From assembly GCA_000497125.2 (NCBI GenBank), contig CM035319.1, positions 372,001 through 436,000 of the forward strand: a stretch of DNA of 64,000 nucleotides, read 5' to 3'. Made by a program: the position numbers and the translations under genes. Positions 46,006-56,237 of this stretch are shown one piece after another. The DNA is from Spironucleus salmonicida. Its lineage: Eukaryota; Fornicata; Diplomonadida; Hexamitidae. Position 1 is the first letter of the stretch. Each line of letters begins with the position of its first letter. Under the pieces are notes generated by a model. That model made no database searches and had not been told where the DNA came from. It worked only from the letters and a program-made list of their open reading frames with translations.

Positions 46006-46455
46006 ATGCCTCCTAAACATTTTGTGCATCCACGTTCTCGTGAAGCAGAGTATACATTCGCACGCAAAAATAGAGATATTCGAGTAAGAGATTAATCATT
46101 AGCACATAGATCTAACAAAAGATAGCCGATAATAGGTCTCTATAAATTTTTGTAGGACAAATGTCTTTTAAATAAAGATAAGCATGAATATCATGAGTAA
46201 GATATAGTCAAAATGACAACTGAATATATTCTTAGCTCATATACTAATTTGTAATAGTTAAAGTCAAATATTGCTAATCAGTCAAAATAATTGGCTTTTA
46301 GTTCAGCAGTTTAAATGTTCAACTAAGGCTAGTTTGACGTGCCAGATATTACTGATAAGTATGTCACAGTGAAACTTTTGTTATGGGATGGCTAGTCATC
46401 TTCTGCTAGTGGTCTTAAAACAATAAAAATTAAAGGAAACATTAAGATTGAATGA
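46006..46455 (+). CDS. TMA16: TMA16-like ribosome-associated protein, 149 aa
   Basis: The N-terminus MPPKHFVHPRSREAEYTFAR matches the TMA16 signature (basic start, H-P-x-S-R-K/E-A, then Arg/Lys-rich helix). It is followed by a Y/W-F helix (IGLYKFLQDKC), a helix-turn with Glu/Tyr (EYILSSYTNLQQL) and the C-terminal DVPDITD motif leading to an aromatic strand. Tma16 binds pre-60S/60S ribosomal particles during assembly. Length fits the family (about 150-200 residues). The identification is by motif recall and is moderate. Confidence 0.7.
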
Positions 46456-46495
46456 TTTACTATTCTATATTATATAATAATAGTTTTAAATTAAA

Positions 46496-47074
46496 ATGGA
46501 AATTAAGCCTGAGGAAGAACTAGTAACAAGAAGCTTTTTTAAACAAACTTTATACTATTCAGTAGCTAATTAAATATATTATTACAAGTTATAGCTTAAT
46601 CCTTTCAATTTTAAATAGATAAGTGGCTTAATTTCTGTAGAGTTTGAAAACTAAATTGAGAACTAACAGTCCATCTCGTATTATCTTCCAATAAATCATT
46701 TTCTATTCACTGTGGAATTTTTGAAAAGCCTTACATAATATTAAGATATTTTTGATGCTCTAATTAATGTTCAAGGTGATATAAAAGAAGTTGATTTTTC
46801 GAAATGTCCTTTTTTAGACTAGAAAAATGAGCTTTATAGGTTTAATAAAGATAAATATGTTGAATTTTGCAAAGAAAAATATAATATTCTAATTTAGGAA
46901 AATGCACAATTCTTAGCACCTATATTTTTCTAATAATTTTACGATGACATAGTCCCAAAGCAGTTATTTTCACAAATAGAGAATTCTTATAATAGGCCTA
47001 AAGTTTCTCAAAGGACAGCTAAAAAGGTTTAGCCAAAAATTGGAAGTATTGATAGATTTGTTACGAAAAAATGA
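46496..47074 (+). CDS. RNase H2 subunit B-like protein with PIP-like tail, 192 aa
   Basis: RNase H2B is a non-catalytic subunit of the enzyme that removes ribonucleotides from DNA. Matching features are the strand-rich N-terminal half with SYYLPINHFLFTVEFLKSL (in place of the family's P-x-D-P-L-F-L-x-x-x-x-L), FDAL and FLDQKNELYRFNKDKYVEF, the helix FYDDIVPKQLFSQIENSY (compare the family's Y-I-P-K-E-L), and a basic C-terminus ending IGSIDRFVTKK. That last block resembles the PCNA-binding tail of human RNASEH2B. It is shorter than animal proteins. The catalytic subunit A and subunit C are not in the window. Confidence 0.6.
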
Positions 47075-47118
47075 GATATTATACATGTTATAAGGTAATA
47101 TATTTTTAAAAATTTTAA

Positions 47119-48945
47119 ATGACCTCCTAATTGAATTAGAGAGCGTTAGATATGCTGCGTTAAACGGAAAGTGAACTACAAAATGTCAAAAATTAGTATA
47201 ATGAATTACTTCAGGCATTTAACCATAATTTGGACCTTATTAAAGAGCGGGACCAGGAACTCTAACTACAAGATCAGGAAATATCGAAATTGAAGGAGAA
47301 TTTTAAACACACAAAATCGGTAGAACTATTATAAGACAAGCTTTTACAGTAAGAAAGCATAGCTTAACAGCACCGCGAGGAGTCAAAATCTCTACGAGCT
47401 CAACTGCAAAATGCACTTCTTAATACATCAGAAAATATATAATAATAAGAATCTGCAAAATCTTAACTAGATGTGGAGCTCCAAAAATCGAAATAATTTC
47501 AATTTCTGCTCTAAAAATCGTAAGAAACAACAAAAAATCTTTCACTGAAACTAGCTGATTTAGAGGCTCAAAATTCTAATTTAATGGCTAATTCCACTTA
47601 AACAAAAATCTAAATCGAAGTTCAGGCCCAAAAAATGGACCAAATGCAGTTCAGAATCGATGATTTATAGAGTATTCAAGGCTCTTTAACGAAGCAAAAG
47701 CAGGGATTTGAAGAGTAAATTTTCGAACTAAAAAGCGATAATTAGCGCCTAAGTATTGAGTATGTTAAAGCTAAAGAAGAATTAGTTAAAACGACACGCT
47801 AAATAACTGCAGACAAGGCCTCGATGGAGCTTATTTATAACCAGCAAAAGGACAAAATAAAAACCCTGAAAAGCGAAAATAAGCATTTATAATCACTAAA
47901 CTAAAAACTTAGCCAAAATACACACAAAATTAATTGTGAATCGGCGCAAAATGTGCAAATTTTAGCCCAAAAATCGGAAAATTACGAGGTCATTCTGGCG
48001 CAAAATGAAGCCCAAATAGCTGCTCTTAACGGTCAAATTCGTGAAAAAGATAACTTAATCCGCAATTTAGATCTTAAATACGTCGAATAAATCAACTCAA
48101 AATAGGCAGATTTGAACTACAAATCAACATAATAACAAAGAAACTAAATCGAATCTGACGAGAAAATCCGCAAATTGACTAGTGAATTGCAGCAGGAAAA
48201 AGCTAAAAACAGCTAGTTATTTAGTCAAATTAAAGACATTTAAGCGCGTGAAATTGAGGACAAATAGTCTTCGAATTACTCGCTTATCGTTAAGCAAATG
48301 CGTTAAGATATGGAAAACGCAGCAGAGAAAATTCGCGATTTAGAAGATTAACTTTTAAGGAGTGGAAAATCAAAATCAAATTCAAATCTTGAAAAATCAA
48401 ATTTAGAAACTTAAATTTTATCGTTGAAAACCGAAATTAACAGATTAAAGCAAGAAAATTTGGATTTAACACATCAAATTCGAATGGAAACGCAGAAGAA
48501 TTTAATAAATTATGCGGAAAAAGCGAGTACACAGGAATTGGATTTGGTAGAAAAGCTCAAAAATAAGCTTAAAGAAGCAGTTGATACTTTGCGAAATTTG
48601 AGTTAGCAGAACGAGAATTTAGAGAAAGAAGTCGTAATTTACAAGCAAAAATATACTAGCTTAATGGACATATATAATTAGTAATAAAGCGACAAAATGA
48701 GGAACACGGTATAGCATAATTCAGGATATAATAATGTGGGTGGCTAGCAAATTGAAAACATGATTGGCGAGTATTCGCCAATTAACACTTTATAACAATT
48801 AGCACCAGTTGTAAGCTTGAATAATAAGGTTATGGAATCGGATCATCGCTATACTACTATTGATGATTTTCCATCTCGGATAACATTCGATGATTCTCTT
48901 AGAGAAGGTATTTCAGACATATTGAAAAATGCTGGTATTAAGTGA
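47119..48945 (+). CDS. coiled-coil protein, 608 aa
   Basis: Continuous coiled coil from residue 1 to about 530 (QKNLINYAEKASTQELDLVE-type heptads), then a non-helical tail of about 75 residues that includes VESDHRY-like and FDDSLREGISDILKNAGIK segments and may form a short globular or docking motif. Gln codons mix CAA/CAG with TAA/TAG. It ends AAG TGA. No catalytic motif. Confidence 0.78.
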
Positions 48946-48996
48946 TTATTTAAATATAATAGTAATATATTTTCATTTCTTTTTTCACTTCGAAGT

Positions 48997-51003
48997 ATGA
49001 CCAGCGATATAGATTTTCGTTAACTTGCAATTGAGCAGCTAGCTGCTGAGAAACAGTTCCCTCCTATTAAATAAGATTATAGTTAGTCTATAGTGATTAT
49101 TGAGAATCTTCCAGTGGTAGCCGCTGAGAAAATAAAGCTTTTACGGAATAAAATCGTGCAGACTATGGTTAAGGAAGTGACTGAAAAGTTCTCTAAGAAC
49201 TAGATTATTTTACACCCTGAAGGAGGATCGTGTATTCTTTCTTTCAATTTAATTAAGGAGGCAAAGGAATTTTTAAATAAATTTGATAAGTCATGCAGTA
49301 TTTTTGGTCCTAAATATGAGCTATCAGTGAAGTTGTGGTCTAACATAATTAATGACATTGAACTTAATCCTCCTTAACTTAGAGAACCAAGATAGGTCAA
49401 CATGGAAAAGGTATTTAACCATCTTATGGAAGATCAAGTTGTGTCAAGATTAGTGCTTGAATTTAATAACGGTAATAGCTAGTACTGTAGATTTAATAAT
49501 TGTTTAGGTTTAATAAGAGATAATAAATGTCTTATAAATAACTTATTATTTACACCAAAAGGTAATTTTTAAATTAGTTATGGTGGGAACGCTATTGAAG
49601 TTTATAATGAAGATGATAAATTTACATTCCCTATCGTTTTAAATGAATTTGAGACTATAAATTATTTTGTTAGTAAATGTGAAAGGTTCTTGTGCGTTAT
49701 TCTTAGCAAAAAACTTTATGATAAAACATTCTTTAAATATTAAATTTATAGTATTTTTGAAGAGTATTAAATATTCGAATCATTAGTTTTAACAGCTTTT
49801 AATACCATTGAAATTAAAAATCATGTTAACTTCTCTTATACTGGTAATCATATGTATGTGTTAAATGGGGCTGATGAGTAAATTATTCTTTACGAAACAC
49901 AACCTGAAGGTAGTTAAATATATAATTTAACAAAAATTAATCAATTTACTGTTTCTTCTCTTACTTAAATAGAATTTTCTCCAGTTTCTGATTTACTAGG
50001 AGTTTTCTGTTTGAAGAAAAATCTACCTTCTTCATTCTTTTTAGTTAATCCTAATAAACCCGAGTTATAATAAAAGGTTTTAACTAGAAATTTAAATATC
50101 TCAAATGCATATTTCTTATTTTCATTATCTGGAGATACAGTATCTATTATATCTGATAATACCACTAAAAAAGTAACATAGAATATGATATAATAAATAA
50201 AAATTACTACACATTTCCCTGTTGTAACTTTTAAACTTCCTATTAATCAAAAGGCTATGGCGTTAGTTATTTATAATTAAGATGTCATATTTTGTGATAA
50301 AGAAAAAGTTTACATGCTAAATGAAAAAGGAGAAGCAGATGTGATATTAGAGCTTCCATGCACACGGTTAGAGTATTGCGAAGTAACAAGAACGCTTTTA
50401 TGTATACATGAAGGTATTCCCGATAAATTAAACTTTGTAAAGACTCGAATTGTTTTTATTGATATAGAAACACGTATGACTTTGTTGTCATTTGAACAGC
50501 CTTTAGTAAACTTTTCGTTTGATCCTTATAGAAGATATGTATTCTTAGTTTAGAAAAATAAACTGACTGTTTATTCTACTGCAGGGAACTAAATTTTTGA
50601 TTAAGCACTTCCTGAAATAAAATCATTGATATTTAGACCAGAAGATCCTAAAGAAACTTCTCCTAGTAAAGAGCTGCGTGATAAAGCAGTAGAAGAATTT
50701 GACCTATATTTTAATAATTATGTAATAATGGAAAAAAATGCGATTATAAAAAGGTCTAACGAGAATGCTGAATTGAGACTTAAAACTAAAGAGGCATGGG
50801 CCAAGACGTTTTATTCAGAGAAAGAGCTTAAAGCTTAGTCACTAGCAAGAGAAATTCGTCTTACATAGATTAGAAAGGTATACCCAGAATATCTTTAAGA
50901 TGATTTGTAAGTATTTTAAATCGAATTTAAACTTAAAATTTCTGAAGAAAAGATCACTATTGCTAGAAACGAATTTGAGTCTATTTTGTTAAGTTAGGAG
51001 TGA
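48997..51003 (+). CDS. EIF3B: translation initiation factor eIF3 subunit b, 668 aa
   Basis: Scaffold subunit of eIF3, which helps the 40S ribosome load initiator tRNA and mRNA. The N-terminal RRM starts SIVIIENLPVVAAEKIKLLR (compare V-V-x-N-V-P-V-V-G in other eIF3b) and ends SVKLWSNI. It is followed by a nine-bladed-type propeller (YNEDDKFTFPIVLNEFETI, HMYVLNGADEQIILYE, NFSFDPYRRYVFLV). The C-terminal helix (KAVEEFDLYFNNYVIMEK, then RLKTKEAWAKTFYSEKE) matches the segment that binds eIF3i/g. Length is close to other eIF3b. The stop GAG TGA AA is 12 bases from the convergent neighbour's stop. Confidence 0.85.
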
Positions 51004-51015
51004 AATTCTTTCAAC

Positions 51016-51846
51016 TCACTATTTTAATTGCTTACTTTATTTAAGAAGTCTTACAAATTGCTCAGAAGTATCAGCCAAATTATTTATACCGATTTCATTT
51101 TTTAGAATGTTATCTATTTAAACCTAGATTAACTTAAAATCAAAATTATTACAACTAATTATATTTAATTTTATAATAGATTACATATCCTTAAAATAAT
51201 CTTCATTTTGCTTTACTTATTAATTCTAAAGTATTGCAAACATATCATTTTGTGTAAAATTAACGGTATTATTATAGGTCTTTAAATCATTGATAAGTAG
51301 GTCAAGTCTGTTGTTTATTATTAGTTCAGATGGTAAAAATTAATATTGGTCGGATTATTATTATTTCAAAATTTTATTCATTTCTATTACGTCTAAATCA
51401 TGTAAGTTTAGTTATGGGATTTAAGAGATTTTTTCTAAAATTACTTATTATTATTTAAGTGCGAAATCTAATGTTTATTATTTTTACCTCTCTAAATTAC
51501 ACAATTATTTGATTTGTTTTTCGTAATTTTCAATTAAATTCCTATTTTTAAATTTTAAAGCATGGCTATTTTCAAGAAATTATTTAGCAAAAACCGTAGT
51601 ATAAGAATATGTCTAAACAGGCGAATGTAATTAATTGGATAGAGTTGTATATTGTTGTATAGTATTTTCATAATATTCGAATGTTCCTGCTAAATTCTCA
51701 AATTATTCAAGTTTGTATTTAGATAATCCAACATTCTTATTTTATGTCAATTTTATTTTTTCTAACTATAATATTTCAATTTCTACTAATTCCAACTTTT
51801 TTTATACCTCTAAAAACTCAATGTTTAGAGCTTAAATGCCATCCAT
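51016..51846 (-). CDS. coiled-coil protein, 276 aa
   Basis: Helical throughout: an N-terminal heptad block (EFLEVQKKLELVEIEILQLE), a middle with Pro/Tyr/Thr linker (HSPVQTYSYTTVF) and a second helical block. Glutamine is mostly TAA/TAG, including triplets of TAA. ATG 51846 is used; an out-of-frame ATG at 51842 fails. Its general shape recalls coiled-coil nucleoporins such as Nup54/Nup58 or kinetochore proteins, without any signature that would decide. It is divergent from the ARID gene over 120 bases of A+T. Confidence 0.68.
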
Positions 51847-51966
51847 TTTACATTATATGGATTATATATTAATTAATTTAATAAAGTGTACGAAATAGTA
51901 ATAATTAATTTTTTAGATTTATACGTATTAATATATATTATTTTATAGACGTTCTATTTCGTCAAA

Positions 51967-52956
51967 ATGAGTTAATACAGTAATTAAAACCATTACACCA
52001 ATTCTTTTTCAGATTCAGGTTTACCTTTAGAAAATATGTCAATTTTATCTAATTAGACTAATCATGTTGTTCCATTTAATTAGCAAAATTCATCTACAAT
52101 TTTTTTTGATTAACAAGGTGCAGTGGATCATGATTTAGTTCAGGAAGATAAAGGATAGTCTCTTAAATTTGTGTAATTCATAAATATGCTCCATAGATAA
52201 CATGGTCGTGAAACTAGACGATTACCTAGGGTTGGTAGAAAGGAATTAGACCTTTATTAGTTATATATGACAGTGTAAAAAAGAGGTGGCTATAATGCTA
52301 TATTATAATGGAAAGAACTTGGTGTAGATTTAGGATTACCAAACACTGTTACAAATGCAGGTTATATACTGCGAACAAAATACGAGTAATTTATTCTACC
52401 TTTTGAAAGATCAATAATGTTAAAGTATCCACCAATCCGAACCCCACATAGTAATGATTTGATAGGAGATGATGAAAATTGGATTAGACCTTATGAAAAA
52501 AATAATCCTAAATCTTAATATTATGACAGTTAGACTGTACATATGCCTAAATAAATGGTTCCATAGCAACCTTTTTAGTCGAAATTATAAAAATTATTTA
52601 TTAAAGATTTTCCCTTTACAGATGAGACTTTTGAACGAATTATAACATCAAATAGGAATATAACAGATTTAGAGATAGGCTCTTTGGAAAAGCTTACTAA
52701 GATGCCCAGGGTAACTGTATTTCCATAACATCTTACTCGTCTAGTACTTTATAATGTACCACCAATTTTAGCCGATTAATTCTTAGTTGGTGTATCTAAT
52801 TTATAGTTAACAGAGTTTAATATCACAGTTAGTTCTTTGGCATAATAATAATAATAATAGCCATCATAAAATTAATAAAAGATAGAGAACCGAGTAGAGA
52901 AATATCGCTAAGATGCATAAAGCATACAAAGCACTTTTCCATCTAGTCTTGATTGA
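51967..52956 (+). CDS. ARID/BRIGHT DNA-binding domain protein, 329 aa
   Basis: The ARID helix bundle spans about residues 62-160: FVQFINMLHRQHGRETRRLP, then VGRKELDLYQLYMTVQKRGGYN (the classic L-Y-x-L-Y-x-x-V-x-x-R-G-G-Y/F), QWKELGVDLGLP and ILRTKYEQFILPFE. ARID proteins bind AT-rich DNA and usually recruit SWI/SNF or histone-modifying complexes. The remainder is low-complexity, with a run of six Gln codons (TAA x5, TAG) at 52843-52860. It is followed closely by a histone-fold gene. Confidence 0.88.
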
Positions 52957-53011
52957 TAAATCATAAATAAACATTTATATATAATTATATTATATATTTA
53001 TTTCTATCAAA
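52957..53011 (+). promoter_or_regulatory. start-proximal TATATAATTATATTATATA element
   Basis: This 55-base spacer between two plus-strand genes contains TTATATATAATTATATTATAT 25-45 bases before the ATG, the same class of A+T element as in other spacers. Confidence 0.4.
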
Positions 53012-53272
53012 ATGTCTAATCTCCCCATATCGAAAGTGAAGAAAATATCTAAACTAACGAATCCCAATCATTAAATAACAGTATAGGCAGCATAAAGTAT
53101 AACATTTTGTACAGAATATATCACAAAGTTTTTAATGGAGTAATCATAAAAAGTAGTCATTTCTAACTAGAAAAAGACCATAATGTATGATGATGTCAGA
53201 AAAGTAGTAGAAGAGACAGTTGGTTTATAATTTTTAGATGATACAGTACCAATTAGATGGGTTACCAAGTGA
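53012..53272 (+). CDS. histone-fold protein, CHRAC1/Dpb3/NF-YC type, 86 aa
   Basis: Small histone-fold subunit. The start LPISKVKKISKL is typical of NF-YC/CHRAC1/POLE4 proteins (L-P-x-S-x-V-K-x-I-x-K). The long central helix SITFCTEYITKFLMEQSQK, the VVISNQKKTIMYDDVRKVV loop-helix and the tail LQFLDDTVPIRW (compare F-x-F-L-x-D-x-x-P) complete the fold. Such proteins pair with an NF-YB/Dpb4-like partner in chromatin remodelling or DNA polymerase epsilon; the partner is not in the window. It ends AAG TGA. Confidence 0.8.
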
Positions 53273-53321
53273 CCTAACTCATGATTACGATTATTATATC
53301 ATATATTATCAACATTTATAA

Positions 53322-55133
53322 ATGGATGATTTTTATTCTGTCAGAGATGTTCCAACTGAGCCTCTATAAACGAACTCAAAACTTATTACAACATCACCTT
53401 TTTTCAACTAAGAAGATTACATACTATTTATTGTTGCTGGAAAAATGTTGAAAGCTTTTAACCTTATTGAGAAAATTTCTGAACTTGAACTCCCAGAATA
53501 GGCTTTATAAATCATGCCATACTTATTTAATAGATGTAACGCTCTTCTTATAGCATATTCTACTTTTGTAGCAGTTTATATTCCGAGTGGATAAAATATC
53601 ATGGAGGCTTCTCGCTATAACTGTCAACTACCTAAAGTGAACACAAAGGAGCAAGAAATTTTCAATTAGTTCAAGAATTGTGAAGCTACAGCATAAGATA
53701 CTGCGCAAATGCTTGAAGTTATATCACAGGAGCAAAAACTGTCATCTTTGGCACAACGATTTTTAAGCCTTCCAAACCCACCAGAAGACTAACCATAACA
53801 TCCCTAGGATGGTGAAACAAATCTTGGAATCAATCGCGCTCGTCTTTTAGATGGTGTGCAGCAGTTTAAGGACAAAATCACCGCTCTTGCAGTGATTGAT
53901 TGCTCCGATAATACACTCAACACACTTACAGGTAGGTGTATAGTCATAGGTACTGAAAATAGCGTTTTTTAGATCCTTAAATCCGACCTATCCGAGCCAC
54001 AAGTTACTCTCATTCTCGATGAATACCAATCGCCTATTTCGATCTAAATGGAAGGAGTTATCGGCGAATCGAAGTCCAAAAACGATGAAATCAGCATAAA
54101 TACAAATGTTTAAACTATAAACACCACGTCAAACCAATCATGGCGCGCAACAATTTTGACCTAGTAAGGCAGCATTCTCTCTATAAGGAATAACCAAATT
54201 TCGGCCAACAAAATAGAAACGGACTCAATTCCCCGTGCCACTTTCCGTATAGGAAAGTCTATTTTTATGGTCACAAACTCGCCATTCCCGGCGCAGCTTC
54301 AGAGGGTCTCCGTACGTGGTCGAATCGACATGCAGTATGCACTTCCATCACCGTTTATATCACAAATTCCTGTCAATATTGAGCTCGGGAAGCCGTTCAT
54401 AGGATTTATGCTTATTTTGGCACAGAACAAAGTCGTTTTCTGCGCCGAAAATGGCCCTACGAAGTTTTTGCAAATCGATTCAAAATCGCAGCTAAATTCA
54501 TGCTTTATTGGCCGTTTTGGTATTAACGACACCGTTTTCGTTCACCATTTCGAGTCTGGGAGGGTCCAGTACAAACTTTTGAAGAAATCGGCTAATTTGA
54601 CTGTCGAAAGCTAGTAGAAATAGCAGATGAAAGCACCAGTTTTGGACGTTGAGAGCATTGACCGGAACGACAGTCGATTTTAACCCCTTCCTATAGCCGA
54701 GCAAGTTAGCATTTTTAGATAGTTTCTGCCTTCTAGAGCCGCGGCTCGTAATGCGGTTCTGGGTGAGATTTTGTCAAAAACATCGAGTGGTGTTCAGTAG
54801 AAAATCCTGCAAATGGACTTTATCGTACAATGTTCAATTGAGGGGCAAGGGCCGATGTTTTCAGTCGTAGTAGAAATCAAAAATGTGTCAAAGAACATTA
54901 TTGCACCTTCAATCTGCAGTATTGTTAGTTAAGTTTTAGTAGCTGATAAGGCAGCTATCATGATTCCAACGCTGTGTGTGAATGGTAAATCAACTTCTGT
55001 GTTTCTTTTGAAGATGACTGGTGGACCACAGGGGGCTGAAATAGAGGGACATGAGATATAGGTTGAGGTTGGTGATGATGGTTAAAGAGCATTGTGGACA
55101 GGTGTTATTTCTGTTCCTGGGTTTATTTATTGA
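53322..55133 (+). CDS. BBS1: Bardet-Biedl syndrome 1 protein (BBSome subunit), 603 aa
   Basis: BBS1 is the BBSome propeller subunit that binds Arl6/BBS3 and carries membrane cargo in cilia. Family order is visible: an N-terminal propeller (YILFIVAGKMLKAFNLIEKI, LLIAYSTFVAVYIPSG); the helical insert EIFNQFKNCEATAQDTAQML; the return to the propeller (DKITALAVIDC, then GRCIVIGTENSVFQIL, compare L-V-L-G-T-E-N-x-x-L in others); FGINDTVFVHHFESGRVQYK before the helical part; and a C-terminal ear-like domain. Length (603) is close to the human protein. GC-richer in the middle, AT-rich at both ends. Consistent with a flagellated cell. Confidence 0.83.
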
Positions 55134-55250
55134 CCAAATTTGATTTCACTATAATATTAGTTTTCAAGTTTATTATGCTTTTTCTTAAAAGTGTAGCAGA
55201 TATCAACAAGAAAAAGTAATATATAAGGGCTAAAGTACAAATATCACTAA

Positions 55251-56180
55251 TCAATCAATCTGTATCTGCATAACACGGCCATCCATCTTTCCCAATAGTA
55301 CCACATTGTCTTTCCATATAACTTTGCTGGAACTGAGGTTCATGTAACGAATTGCGCAAATCTCTAACTTATCTATACTAATAAGTCTGAACTGTTATCC
55401 TGCAGAATAAAAGATGTACTTACCTTAAGGCTGGATTGAGATACATTTAATGGGGTCTGTAAGATTTTTATAAGAACGAGTTGGCTAAATAGATTTTGTG
55501 TCGAAGTTCAAGTTATTTATTTAATACAAGTCAACCATTCCGGATTTAGTACCAATAACAAGGATATCCCCCATAGTTTCAATATATGTTACAATAGAAG
55601 TGGTAGTAAATGAGAATTTTTACTGGGTTTTAAGGTTAATAAGATGTATATCCATGTTATTTGCTGATATAACATAAGATGATGAAGAGGCTGAGTGAGA
55701 GGGAGAAAATCTTAACTTATAATCAGTTATCGATCTTAATTAATGAATGTCAATTATTGAGACATTGTTACCATTTATTATGATTGCGTTTTCTTCTACT
55801 TTTTTGGCATATGTAACTCGACCAAACGTATTCTTTAGGGTCTTCTAGATCCCTGAGATTATGTTTATTTATATTATTATAGTAGAAAAGAAGAAGTAAA
55901 TATTTTCGTTAAAAAGGAACTAAGATGCTGGTGGTTTCGGTACAATAAATTAACGAATAAACTTTGAATTATTAAAAACTCTAACAGTTAAATCAGATGT
56001 ATAGATACAAACTACATTATTAATGGAATAAATACTTTAAACACTTCCAATCCCATACATTTCTTTATTATAATCTTCAATTACAGATATTTGTGGAATA
56101 AGAGGATTTTTTGATGTCTTAATAATCGCTTGCTACTCTAGAGGTGTATCTGAAGCCCATGATGGTTCTTCGTCGGACAT
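55251..56180 (-). CDS. WD40-like beta-propeller protein, 309 aa
   Basis: About seven blades of WD40 type without strong WD dipeptides: NNVVCIYTSDLTVRVFNNSK, NAIIINGNNVSIIDIHQL, ILVIGTKSGMVDLYQI, CISIQPQGKYIFYSAGQQFR and VVLLGKMDGRVMQIQ. The short length suggests a single propeller and nothing else. It might be Utp18-like or another ribosome-biogenesis propeller, but this is a guess. It converges with BBS1 (117 bases between stops) and its start lies 57 bases from the SPT6 stop. Confidence 0.7.
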
Positions 56181-56237
56181 TGAAGCGGAAAAAGAAATGA
56201 TTACAATATAAATCAATATAATATTTTGGATAGTGGG

